Positions 9,230-16,859 of a DNA stretch of 64,000 bases are shown piece by piece. The DNA is from JAUWVG01 sp964633715 (GTDB lineage Bacteria; Acidobacteriota; Aminicenantia; Aminicenantales; Aminicenantaceae): the NCBI GenBank assembly GCA_964633715.1, contig CAZWHQ010000007.1:1-64000 (forward strand). The letters run 5' to 3'. Position 1 is the first letter of the stretch. The number at the start of each line of letters is the position of its first letter. The notes below the pieces were generated by a model. The model ran no database searches and was not told the DNA's origin. It saw only the letters and a program-made list of their open reading frames with translations. The translations under genes were made by a program, and so were the position numbers.

Positions 9230-9276
9230 CAAGCCTCAGTTCAGATTTTATATTTAGCCTTAAGTGCGGAGGTAAC

Positions 9277-9762
9277 ATGGAAATTGAAATGAGAATTAAG
9301 GGCCTTGTGGTTGATCCCATATCCAAGATGCCCATTGTTGTGCTCGAAGATATCCAGAACGAACGGATGCTGCCCATATGGATAGGCGTCTTTGAAGCTA
9401 ATGCCATCGCATTGAGAATAGAGAACATCACAACTCCCCGTCCGATGACTCACGATTTGCTGAAAAATTTATTGGATGAATTGGACATAACAGTGGAAAA
9501 AATCGTAGTCAATGATGTGAGGGACAACACGTTTTACGCACTGATATACTGCCGGCATATGGGGCAAATCTTCACGATCGATTCCCGCCCATCGGATGCT
9601 ATAGCCCTTGTTCTCCGAACGGATGCACCTATTTTTGTTGAAGAAAGTGTTGTCGATAAAGCCAACAGCATGAAATTCGACGAAAATCTCGAAGACTCGG
9701 AAAAGCTTAAAAAATGGCTGGAAAACTTACAGCCCGAGGATTTCGGCAAGTATAAAATGTAA
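9277..9762 (+). CDS. Bifunctional nuclease domain protein (DUF151)
   Basis: This 161-residue protein matches the DUF151 family, whose plant member has DNase and RNase activity; the bacterial role is unknown. Typical stretches are EMRIKGLVVDPISKMPIVVL, LPIWIGVFEANAIAL, and IDSRPSDAIALVLRTDAPIFV. The start at 9277 is chosen because GGAGGT lies seven bases upstream; a start at 9226 would overlap clc. The C terminus (LKKWLENLQPEDFGKY) is the usual acidic-amphipathic tail. A large inverted repeat follows the stop. Confidence 0.93.
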   Translation: MEIEMRIKGLVVDPISKMPIVVLEDIQNERMLPIWIGVFEANAIALRIENITTPRPMTHDLLKNLLDELDITVEKIVVNDVRDNTFYALIYCRHMGQIFTIDSRPSDAIALVLRTDAPIFVEESVVDKANSMKFDENLEDSEKLKKWLENLQPEDFGKYKM

Positions 9763-9770
9763 AAAGATCA

Positions 9771-9844
9771 AAAAAAATGGGGACAGTCCCCAATTAATTG
9801 AATAACTGTATGATCAATTAATTGGGGACTGTCCCCATTTTTTT
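9771..9844. repeat. 31-bp perfect inverted repeat (GGGGACAGTCCCC type), likely bidirectional terminator
   Basis: Arms at 9771-9801 and 9814-9844 are exact reverse complements, with a 12-base loop. Each arm contains its own smaller palindrome-like core (GGGGACAGTCCCC). The hairpin ends in a T run on both strands and lies between the convergent DUF151 and groEL genes, so it should terminate both. The long perfect arms resemble REP-like dispersed elements mobilised by IS200-type transposases rather than an ordinary terminator. Confidence 0.9.
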
Positions 9845-9855
9845 TTCTACTTGAT

Positions 9856-11478
9856 TTAGTACATGTCGGGAGAGGGGGGCATGGACGGGTATTTCGAACC
9901 CTTATCTTCTTCGGGAAGGTCTGAAATCAAACCTTCGGTGGTCAACATCAATCCGGCAATACTGGAAGCATTCTGCAGTGCTGTGCGCACAACTTTAGTT
10001 GGATCGAGTACACCCACTTTAACAAGGTCTTCATATTTTTCTGTCAGTGCGTTGAATCCCATATCTTTGCTCTGCTCTTTGACTTTTTCAACAATAATAG
10101 AACCTTCCTGCCCTGCATTATTAGCAATCTGCCGGAGAGGTTCTTCGATGGCTCTCTTGATGATATTGACACCAATGGCCATGTCTCCTTCAAGTTTAAG
10201 ATCTGTAATAACTTTCTGGCTTCTCAACAGGGCCACTCCACCACCAGGAACGATTCCCTCCTCAACGGCTGCCTTTGTTGCATGCATGGCATCTTCAACT
10301 CTGGCTTTTTTCTCTTTGAGTTCTGTTTCTGTAGCGGCGCCGACTTTGATTAAAGCCACTCCGCCAACCAGTTTGGCCAGTCTTTCCTGAAGTTTTTCTC
10401 TATCATAATCAGAAGTGGTGTCTTCGATCTGAGTTCTGATCTGCTTGATCCGGGCCTGGACTTCATCAGATGTGCCTTCACCTTCAACAATAGTGGTATT
10501 GTCTTTGTCGATGACAACCTTATTGGCTTGACCCAACCAATCTGCAGTGATGTTCTCGAGTTTGACACCGATGTCCTCGGTAATCACCTTACCACCAGTC
10601 AAAACAGCAATATCTTCCAGCATAGCTTTTCTTCTGTCTCCAAAGCCAGGGGCTTTTACGGCTGCGCAGGCGAAGGTGCCTTTGAGTTTGTTCACCACCA
10701 GTGTTGCAAGAGCTTCACCTTCTACTTCTTCGGCGATGACAACAAGAGGTTTACCCATCTTGGCAACGCTTTCCAGCAGAGGCAAGAATTCTCTCAGATT
10801 GCTGATCTTCTTTTCGTGAAGAAGAATCACAGGATTTTCTAAAACACACTCCATCCGATCGGGATCGGTGACAAAATAGGGAGAAAGATATCCCCGGTCA
10901 AACTGCATCCCCTCAACGATGGACATCGTGGTTTCCAAACCTTTGGCCTCTTCTACTGAAATCACGCCGTCTTTGCCAACTTTGTCCATAGCCTCGGCAA
11001 TGATTTCACCGATAGAGGAGTCGTTGTTGGCAGAAATGGCGCCGACTTGGGCAATCATGTCTCCGCTCACACCCCGGCTCAACTTTTTCAGCTCACCAAC
11101 AATCTTTTCCACGGCTTGATCGATTCCCTTTTTAATTAGGTTGGGATTGGCACCAGCGGTGACATACTTTAATCCTTCCCCATAAATACTCTGGGCAAGA
11201 ACTGTTGCGGTTGTCGTGCCGTCTCCGGCCACATCAGATGTTTTCGAGGCCACCTCTTTGACAAGCTGGGCCCCCATATTCTCGAGGGAGTCCTTTAATT
11301 CAACCTCTTTAGCCACGGTGACACCGTCTTTGGTGCTGGTGGGAGAACCGAATTTCTTGTCGAGGACTATGTTTTTTCCCCTCGGACCAAGGGTCTCTTT
11401 GACGATGTTGCTTAAAGCATTAACGCCCTTTAAGAGAGCTTGTCTTGCTTCATCTCCAGTTGTTATTTGTTTTGCCAT
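9856..11478 (-). CDS. groEL: Chaperonin GroEL (60 kDa)
   Basis: GroEL forms the double-ring ATP-driven folding chamber capped by GroES. Hallmarks include LGPRGKNIVLDKKFG, the ATP-binding VAGDGTTTATVLAQ, and EEGIVPGGGVALLR. I take the ATG at 11478 (MAKQITTG), preceded by AAGGAG; the protein is then 540 residues. The C terminus reads LPEEDKGSKYPSMPPSPDMY and lacks the Gly-Gly-Met repeats that usually hang into the cavity. It lies 20 bases downstream of groES, in the same CIRCE-controlled operon. Confidence 0.98.
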   Translation of the reverse strand: MAKQITTGDEARQALLKGVNALSNIVKETLGPRGKNIVLDKKFGSPTSTKDGVTVAKEVELKDSLENMGAQLVKEVASKTSDVAGDGTTTATVLAQSIYGEGLKYVTAGANPNLIKKGIDQAVEKIVGELKKLSRGVSGDMIAQVGAISANNDSSIGEIIAEAMDKVGKDGVISVEEAKGLETTMSIVEGMQFDRGYLSPYFVTDPDRMECVLENPVILLHEKKISNLREFLPLLESVAKMGKPLVVIAEEVEGEALATLVVNKLKGTFACAAVKAPGFGDRRKAMLEDIAVLTGGKVITEDIGVKLENITADWLGQANKVVIDKDNTTIVEGEGTSDEVQARIKQIRTQIEDTTSDYDREKLQERLAKLVGGVALIKVGAATETELKEKKARVEDAMHATKAAVEEGIVPGGGVALLRSQKVITDLKLEGDMAIGVNIIKRAIEEPLRQIANNAGQEGSIIVEKVKEQSKDMGFNALTEKYEDLVKVGVLDPTKVVRTALQNASSIAGLMLTTEGLISDLPEEDKGSKYPSMPPSPDMY

Positions 11479-11498
11479 TGTTTCTCCTTTTCGCAAAA

Positions 11499-11786
11499 TC
11501 AGGTGATTTTGGCTAATATTTCCTCTTCACGGACGATGACATGTTCTACATCTTCGAATGTCACTTCAGTTCCGCTAAATTTTCCTATGAGAACTCTATC
11601 CCCCTTCTTAACATCGAGAGGGATAACTTTCCCATCCTCTGAAACACGGCCCTTTCCCACAGCAATAACTTCAGCTTCCTGTGGTTTTTCTCTAGCCGTA
11701 TCTGGAATGATGATTCCACCTTTGACAACTTCCTTCTCTTCTAAGCGCTTGAGAAGAACTCGGTCATGTAAAGGAACTATACTCAT
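11499..11786 (-). CDS. groES: Co-chaperonin GroES (10 kDa)
   Basis: This 95-residue protein has the classic GroES layout: PLHDRVLLKRLEEKE at the start, the mobile loop GGIIIPDTAREKP, and VIAVGKGRVSEDG with KKGDRVLIGKFSG later. It caps the GroEL ring. A strong AGGAGG lies just before the ATG. A consensus promoter and a CIRCE element stand upstream, so transcription is predicted to be repressed by HrcA and induced on heat or folding stress; hrcA itself is not in this window. Confidence 0.98.
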   Translation of the reverse strand: MSIVPLHDRVLLKRLEEKEVVKGGIIIPDTAREKPQEAEVIAVGKGRVSEDGKVIPLDVKKGDRVLIGKFSGTEVTFEDVEHVIVREEEILAKIT

Positions 11787-11840
11787 GAATACCTCCTATA
11801 AAATTAAAAATAAATTAGCAATTCAGCTAAGAGACTGCTA

Positions 11841-11868
11841 ATTATACTGATTTTTTCCCCGTTGTCAA
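11841..11868 (-). promoter_or_regulatory. Consensus promoter of groES-groEL
   Basis: On the minus strand TTGACA (11868-11863) and TATAAT (11846-11841) are both perfect matches to the vegetative consensus, spaced by 16 bases. The leader to the groES ATG is about 50 bases. Confidence 0.9.
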
Positions 11869-11876
11869 CGATTATT

Positions 11877-11903
11877 TTAGCACTCTATGTGAATGAGCGC
11901 TAA
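11877..11903 (-). promoter_or_regulatory. CIRCE operator (HrcA binding site)
   Basis: The plus strand reads TTAGCACTC, nine bases, then GAGCGCTAA, one mismatch from the consensus inverted repeat. It lies immediately upstream of the -35 box, eight bases away, whereas CIRCE usually overlaps the transcription start or the leader. Confidence 0.93.
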
Positions 11904-11911
11904 GTTTCTGA

Positions 11912-12139
11912 CTATTTTATATTGAGGGCCTTGGTTAAATTATGAAGTGTGTTGCGGTGTATCCCCAGAGCCTTGGCCACTCTCGTTTTGTTTCCATTGT
12001 ATTTCTTGGCCGTTGTCTCAATGTAGATCTTTTCAAATTCCTTCAAGACTTCTTTAAGAGGCAGTTCATTTTCAACGAGTTCCTTGATCAGGATTTCCAT
12101 TTTCTGGTGAATGGATACCTGTTTTGCCTTAGCTGACAT
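11912..12139 (-). CDS. Small Fis-type helix-turn-helix protein
   Basis: This 75-residue protein is little more than a Fis/NtrC-type DNA-binding domain. Helices near the middle (LKEVLKEFEKIYIETTAKKYNGN) lead into the recognition unit KTRVAKALGIHRNTLHNLTKAL. There is no receiver or AAA domain, so it could be a nucleoid-type Fis homologue or a detached enhancer-binding-protein tail. AGGGGG lies eight bases before the ATG at 12139; a TTG at 12145 is less likely. The start overlaps the cvpA stop, which suggests coupling. Its stop is nine bases from the CIRCE element. Confidence 0.85.
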   Translation of the reverse strand: MSAKAKQVSIHQKMEILIKELVENELPLKEVLKEFEKIYIETTAKKYNGNKTRVAKALGIHRNTLHNLTKALNIK

Positions 12140-12659
12140 TCTCAATCCCCCTTTTTACTATATCTTCATACGCCTCATTGAATTTAACTTTTAGGTCATC
12201 CGGAATGAGATAGATCACAGCCTTGGTGACTCTTAAGCAATAGGGAGCAAAAATGGACTGCTTTAATGCATTCTCTTTGAAAGGGAAAACAAGCATAGCA
12301 AAAAGAATCACGCCGCAGATGAGCAGGCCTTTCAGCAGGCCTAATCCACCGCCCAGGGCGTTATTAACAAATTTTAATGGCCCCTTTATCACCTTCGAGA
12401 AAAGGAAAGAAAGAATTCCTCCTAAACAAAGGACTGCGATAAATACAAGAATAAATGCGATAAAGTGAGAGAGTGTGCGACTGGTGATCCATTGTGAAAA
12501 AAAGTCTGAAACAGCAGGATAGTAATTGACAGCTAACACCAAGCCCACGATAACCGCAAGAATACCAATAATTTGCCTGATAAAACCTTTTATAATACCA
12601 AAAATAACCGTTAATCCGAGAATCACCAGAAGAATGAGGTCCACCCAGTTAATAATCAT
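12129..12659 (-). CDS. cvpA: CvpA family membrane protein
   Basis: This 176-residue protein has four hydrophobic segments and the CvpA opening IINWVDLILLVILGLTVIFGIIKGFIRQI, followed by the conserved NNALGGGLGLLKGLLICGVIL stretch. CvpA was named from colicin V production in E. coli and has been linked to envelope homeostasis; its mechanism is unknown. It overlaps the PHP phosphoesterase gene upstream by four bases and the Fis-like gene downstream, so all three are probably one operon with purC. Confidence 0.9.
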   Translation of the reverse strand: MIINWVDLILLVILGLTVIFGIIKGFIRQIIGILAVIVGLVLAVNYYPAVSDFFSQWITSRTLSHFIAFILVFIAVLCLGGILSFLFSKVIKGPLKFVNNALGGGLGLLKGLLICGVILFAMLVFPFKENALKQSIFAPYCLRVTKAVIYLIPDDLKVKFNEAYEDIVKRGIENVS

Positions 12660-13543
12660 CTAATCCCCCTCTTTTTTCTTAATTCTTCTACCATCCAATA
12701 TCCCCCCTCACCGAGTTCCCCGAATTGAATGTGAGGTTTGATCGAGCCATGGAAATCAGATCCTGCTGTGGGAACTAGGTCCAATTCTTCTGCCATAGAT
12801 TTGTACAAAGACTTTTGCCCAGAATCATGGTAGGACGAATAGACCTCGAGCCCTTTAAGTCCACTTTCCTTTAGTTGGATCAGGTCCTCTTTTTTCGTGC
12901 TCTGAAAATACGCACCTGGATGAGCGACAACAGGAACTCCTCCAGCAGAAATGATCTTTTCAAGCACGTCCAGAAGATCGACATTCCGTCTTGGGACAGA
13001 GGCGGGTTTTCCCTCCATAAAATAATCCTTATAAAAATGATAGGGAGCAAACTGCTTTTGTTCACCTTCCAAGTATGGAGAAAAACCAGGCGTTTTGTTT
13101 TTTTCGGCTTTGTTCAGGATCAATCGGGCAATGGTGACACCCAGCGGAGGAAATGGATCAGAAGCCAAAAGAACTTCTTCCCAACTGATATCAAATCCCA
13201 AATTTTGAAGTTTTTCCACTCTGTCTCTGGCCTCCTGACGGCGTCGTTCTGCTACTTCCAGAACAAGGTCCCTCAAAATCTCACTTTCCCAATCGATAAA
13301 TGGACAAAGGAGATGGAACTCTCGCCCCTCAAAGAGAGTCGTCAATTCTATACTGGGGATTATCTCAACGACCTGTTCTTCACCGTGTTTGATCGTCTCA
13401 GGATAGGCATCAACCGTATCATGATCCGAAATCGAAATCGCCCGAAAATTGGCTCTCTTTGCCAAATTTACTATGTGTTCGGGTGAATAATCTCCATCAC
13501 TGCTTCTGTCTGAGTGGATATGGAGATCGATCCGATCACCCAT
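12656..13543 (-). CDS. PHP-domain phosphoesterase (TrpH / RNase AM-like)
   Basis: The 295-residue protein has a full PHP metal site: DLHIHSDRSSDGDYSPE at the start, ISISDHDTVDAY around residue 40, and PVVAHPGAYF plus AGSDFHGSIKPHI near the end. This pattern is that of E. coli TrpH/YciV, which removes phosphate from 3',5'-nucleoside bisphosphates and trims rRNA 5' ends. Substrate is inferred from the family. Its start overlaps the purC stop by one base (TGATG), and its end overlaps cvpA. Confidence 0.88.
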   Translation of the reverse strand: MGDRIDLHIHSDRSSDGDYSPEHIVNLAKRANFRAISISDHDTVDAYPETIKHGEEQVVEIIPSIELTTLFEGREFHLLCPFIDWESEILRDLVLEVAERRRQEARDRVEKLQNLGFDISWEEVLLASDPFPPLGVTIARLILNKAEKNKTPGFSPYLEGEQKQFAPYHFYKDYFMEGKPASVPRRNVDLLDVLEKIISAGGVPVVAHPGAYFQSTKKEDLIQLKESGLKGLEVYSSYHDSGQKSLYKSMAEELDLVPTAGSDFHGSIKPHIQFGELGEGGYWMVEELRKKRGIR

Positions 13544-14433
13544 CAGAGTCCATTTAATCCAGTAAGGCGTTTAAATATATCCAGATAAATTTCTGCAGTG
13601 CGAGCGATTATCCCGGAAGGCAATTCCGGCGGTGGAGAATTCTTGTCCCAGCTTAGTCCTTCCAGGTAATCACGCACAAATTGTTTATCGAGGCTGGGTT
13701 GAGACATCCCTGGCAAATAGCTTTCTACAGGCCAGAACCGAGAAGAGTCCGGGGTGAAGATTTCATCGATAAGCACGATTTGTCCATCTCTTATCCCGAA
13801 TTCGAATTTAGTATCAGCTATGATGATACCCTTTGAATACGCGTATTCGGACGCTTTCCTGTAGAGAGAGACACTCAATTCCTTCACATTATCTGCAAGG
13901 TCCGCACCAACAATATCCTGCATCTCCTCAAACGATATATTGATATCATGCCCCTCTTCCGCTTTCGTGGCCGGAGTAAAAATAACTTCCTCCAACTTGC
14001 CGGCCCGTTTTAATCCAGAGGGAAGTTTTACACCACTTGTCTCGCCAGAAGAAAGATAGTCTTTCCATCCTGAACCTTCCAGGTACCCCCTGACGACACA
14101 TTCAACAGGAAGCACTTCCGTTTTTCTGACCAACATGGAACGTTTTTCCAAAACATCTCTGTACTTTTGAAGAACAGATGGGAATGCATCAAATTCTGAT
14201 GTCAAGATATGGTTGGGACACAAATCAGAAGTGAATTTAAACCAAAATACTGAAAGCTGTGTCAGTATTTTTCCCTTATCCGGAATGAGAGAAGGAAGAA
14301 CCCAGTCAAAAGCCGAAATCCGGTCAGAAGCGACAAAAAGAAGGTTGTTTTCAATCTCATATACATCCCGCACCTTTCCTTGTTTAAATAGAGACAGTTC
14401 TGGGATCGTTATTTCTGAGTAAGTCTTATTCAT
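13543..14433 (-). CDS. purC: Phosphoribosylaminoimidazole-succinocarboxamide synthase
   Basis: PurC condenses CAIR with aspartate, using ATP, in purine synthesis. The protein begins with the typical LFKQGKVRDVYEI segment and continues through VASDRISAFDWVLP, VVRGYLEGSGWKDY and IADTKFEFGIRDGQIVLIDE, then TPDSSRFWP near the end. The ATG at 14433 follows AAAGGA; a start 12 bases earlier is weaker. At 296 residues it is the longer, two-lobed form usual in many bacteria. No other purine gene is near, so the operon context (PHP phosphatase, cvpA) is mixed. Confidence 0.96.
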   Translation of the reverse strand: MNKTYSEITIPELSLFKQGKVRDVYEIENNLLFVASDRISAFDWVLPSLIPDKGKILTQLSVFWFKFTSDLCPNHILTSEFDAFPSVLQKYRDVLEKRSMLVRKTEVLPVECVVRGYLEGSGWKDYLSSGETSGVKLPSGLKRAGKLEEVIFTPATKAEEGHDINISFEEMQDIVGADLADNVKELSVSLYRKASEYAYSKGIIIADTKFEFGIRDGQIVLIDEIFTPDSSRFWPVESYLPGMSQPSLDKQFVRDYLEGLSWDKNSPPPELPSGIIARTAEIYLDIFKRLTGLNGL

Positions 14434-14539
14434 TATCCTTTCCACCTAGAGAAAATTCGATTGATTCTAAGGATAAAAAAAAAGAAACGAAAAAGCAAAT
14501 AAAACTGGGAAAAGGTTTTTTTTTATGAATAAACCAGAA

Positions 14540-15250
14540 CTAGAAGGCCATCCCGATAAAATTGATCATCCGGCCAGATTCATTTTTGTCCCTGCGAAAG
14601 GAAAAATATTTTTTTTCACACCGTGTACATAAATCGACTGAAAAGATGTTTTTGTTTTCTACACCCACATCTAAAAGTTGAAAACGGTTCATTCCCTTCA
14701 AATCAAAAAAATACTTTTCCCTCCGATTGGGATGAGGCTTAAAAAAAAGAGAAGTGCCCTCCTTGTCCGGAAAACCATCCTTGACATTTTCCCCAACCTC
14801 ATAACACTTCTGCTCGATGGATGGTCCGAGGGCTGCAAAAAGAGTATCCCTCCGGATTCCGAGCTTATGGGCCATGGTTTTAACAACTTTTTGGACCAAA
14901 GCCTTGTGTGTTCCTCTCCAACCGCTATGAATGACAGCTACGGCTTTAGGATTTGTAGAAACAATAAAAACAGGAAGACAGTCTGCGGTCCTGACGGAAA
15001 GGAGTACGTGCGGACGGTCGGTGATCAAGGCATCTCCTTTCAGCGGCTTGAAGGGGGGGACATCGATGATGTGAACGATCTCGGAATGGATCTGTTTGAG
15101 GGAGACAAAAGTGAATTTATTCCATTCCGGTTCGTCCAAAATATCGTGCTCCAACAAATTGCCTGTACCGAATCCATGGACCAAAAAAGGGATCTTTTCC
15201 AGCTGCGGCACCGTACAAAACTTGTTCCTTTGATTTAGAGTCATCCCCAT
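14540..15250 (-). CDS. pgeF: PgeF/YfiH family multicopper-like nucleoside enzyme (laccase domain)
   Basis: The 236-residue protein carries the YfiH signature: VSLKQIHSEIVHI, RTADCLPVFIV, AVIHSGWRGTHKALVQKVV and ALGPSIEQKCYEVGE, with DLCTRCEKKYFSFRRDK near the end. The conserved His and Cys residues bind zinc. Family members have been described as purine nucleoside phosphorylase/adenosine deaminase-type enzymes and as peptidoglycan editing factors. Two in-frame ATGs (15250 and 15244) are close together and neither has a clear ribosome-binding site. About 100 bases of A/T-rich sequence separate it from purC. Confidence 0.92.
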   Translation of the reverse strand: MGMTLNQRNKFCTVPQLEKIPFLVHGFGTGNLLEHDILDEPEWNKFTFVSLKQIHSEIVHIIDVPPFKPLKGDALITDRPHVLLSVRTADCLPVFIVSTNPKAVAVIHSGWRGTHKALVQKVVKTMAHKLGIRRDTLFAALGPSIEQKCYEVGENVKDGFPDKEGTSLFFKPHPNRREKYFFDLKGMNRFQLLDVGVENKNIFSVDLCTRCEKKYFSFRRDKNESGRMINFIGMAF

Positions 15251-15290
15251 TTATATATATTTAGACCTTCTTAAATGCAAGGCCATATAC

Positions 15291-15299
15291 TGTTATAAT
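15291..15299 (+). promoter_or_regulatory. Extended -10 promoter next to the radical SAM gene
   Basis: TGTTATAAT is a perfect extended -10 element. It ends only 10 bases before the ATG at 15310, so the transcript may start at or next to the start codon. Confidence 0.5.
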
Positions 15300-15309
15300 T
15301 GTGATTGCA

Positions 15310-16254
15310 ATGGCCCCTAAAAAATTTCGTCCTGTTTATATGAAGACGTACGGGAATGGGGAATTTGAGAAAAAAATAGATCTCGCTTTCGAAAAACTGG
15401 AAAGCTGCTCAATCTGCCCTAGGCATTGTGGCGTCAATCGACTTAAGGGAGAAAAAGGGACATGTTCTTCGGGATTTTTGCCAAAAATCTCTTCATTTTC
15501 CCCACATTTTGGTGAAGAGCAGCCCCTTGTAGGCCGGGGTGGTTCTGGCACAATATTTCTCACTCACTGCAATCTGGGTTGCTCTTTCTGCCAAAATTTC
15601 GACATCAGCCATAAGGGCAGAGGCATCGAGATGTCCTTCGACCAATTCGCAGATATTATGCTCGACCTCCAAACTCATGGTTGCCATAATATCAATTTTG
15701 TCAGCCCCACTCATTTTGTTCCTCAAATCCTGAAGGCTGTTTTTTTAGCAATCAAACAGGGGCTCTTTATCCCTCTTGTCTATAACACAGGAGGATACGA
15801 TTCTCTTGAAACGCTCAAACTTTTAGACGGCATTATTGACATATACATGCCGGATTACAAATTCACAGACGCCGATACTGCAGAACGATTCTCTGAGGCG
15901 GCCGATTATCCTGATGTCGTAAAAAAAGCCCTCAAAGAGATGTTCCGCCAGGTTGGAGATCTGTCCATTGATGCGGACGGAATCACTTCCCGAGGACTGC
16001 TTGTCAGACATCTTGTTCTTCCGGATGGGCTGGCCGGGACTGAAGAAGCCATGATTTTTTTGGCTCAAACTATCTCTCCTAACACCTACGTAAATATCAT
16101 GGATCAATACTATCCCTGTGGAAGTGTCCCCCATGAATCAGCAATTGGAAGACGCATCTCGTTGGACGAATTCAATGCTGCCGTTGCGATAGCCAAAACC
16201 GCAGGCCTCACTCGCTTGCATAAGAGGGAAAAACACGGGTTTGTTTGGGGTTAA
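15310..16254 (+). CDS. PflA-like radical SAM protein (COG1313 group)
   Basis: This roughly 314-residue protein has the radical SAM cluster motif CNLGCSFCQN (CX3CX2C). A second Cys-rich segment upstream, CSICPRHCGVNRL, is typical of the COG1313 subgroup related to pyruvate formate-lyase activating enzymes and AmmeMemoRadiSam-like proteins. The C-terminal NIMDQYYPCG segment also fits. Substrate is unknown. No glycyl-radical enzyme gene is nearby to pair with it. A GTG at 15301 would add three residues; no ribosome-binding site precedes either start, and a -10 box sits immediately upstream. Confidence 0.9.
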   Translation: MAPKKFRPVYMKTYGNGEFEKKIDLAFEKLESCSICPRHCGVNRLKGEKGTCSSGFLPKISSFSPHFGEEQPLVGRGGSGTIFLTHCNLGCSFCQNFDISHKGRGIEMSFDQFADIMLDLQTHGCHNINFVSPTHFVPQILKAVFLAIKQGLFIPLVYNTGGYDSLETLKLLDGIIDIYMPDYKFTDADTAERFSEAADYPDVVKKALKEMFRQVGDLSIDADGITSRGLLVRHLVLPDGLAGTEEAMIFLAQTISPNTYVNIMDQYYPCGSVPHESAIGRRISLDEFNAAVAIAKTAGLTRLHKREKHGFVWG

Positions 16255-16269
16255 ATCCGGGAAAAGAAT

Positions 16270-16731
16270 TTATTCGGCGCTTATGGTGGATGTGAAAAGG
16301 AAATCTCTATAGAGTCGAATCACTTCATGAATGAAATCTTCCTGAGAGATATCCATCACAGCAGAAGGAGCCATCCCCTCCATAAAAGGGCCTTCATTCA
16401 CTTCCACCATTCCCTTTTTGTTTTTTCTCCCTCCCAAAATGGACTTCAATTCAAGTTTGATGGAATTTTTTGGTAGATAAATGGTGTACTGAAAGTGACT
16501 GATGCTGGACTTCATAAAGTTTGTCTGGAAAGAGATAGAAGACCCCTTGATGCTCTGGACCTTCGCTGCAACCTTGTAAAGCGCCAGCTCTTCTTTCAGC
16601 TGTTTAAAGCCTGGTTTGGCTATAAATTCGCAAAAATTATCAAATTTCTCGCGCGCTTCATGGATGCTGGATAAAAGAATTTGGTTGTCCTCAAAACATT
16701 TGGCAAGCACGTCCTTCCAGTTATTCCCCAT
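16270..16731 (-). CDS. Conserved-looking hypothetical protein, 153 residues
   Basis: I do not recognise this protein. It has no signal peptide or membrane segment. The N-terminal half (residues 1-60) is rich in amphipathic helix-type sequence, and the middle (SISFQTNFMKSSISHFQYTIYLPKNSIKLEL) looks like a beta sheet. AGGAGAATCC lies just before the ATG, so translation is well supported. It converges on the radical SAM gene with a 15-base gap and is about 130 bases downstream of the flavodiiron protein gene on the same strand, so co-transcription with the latter is possible. Confidence 0.7.
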   Translation of the reverse strand: MGNNWKDVLAKCFEDNQILLSSIHEAREKFDNFCEFIAKPGFKQLKEELALYKVAAKVQSIKGSSISFQTNFMKSSISHFQYTIYLPKNSIKLELKSILGGRKNKKGMVEVNEGPFMEGMAPSAVMDISQEDFIHEVIRLYRDFLFTSTISAE

Positions 16732-16859
16732 TGGATTCTCCTATAAAGTTTGTCCGCTATATTATCACAATTTCTGAGTCTTGCCAAAATCCAGACGTGT
16801 AATAAAATCATGTGGAAATCAAAACAAACACATGTGGGATATTTATTAGAGGAATGTAA

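Noticed and set aside
14678..15238. 186-codon plus-strand frame opposite pgeF
   Set aside because: The minus strand matches the laccase-domain family along its length, so this is a shadow.
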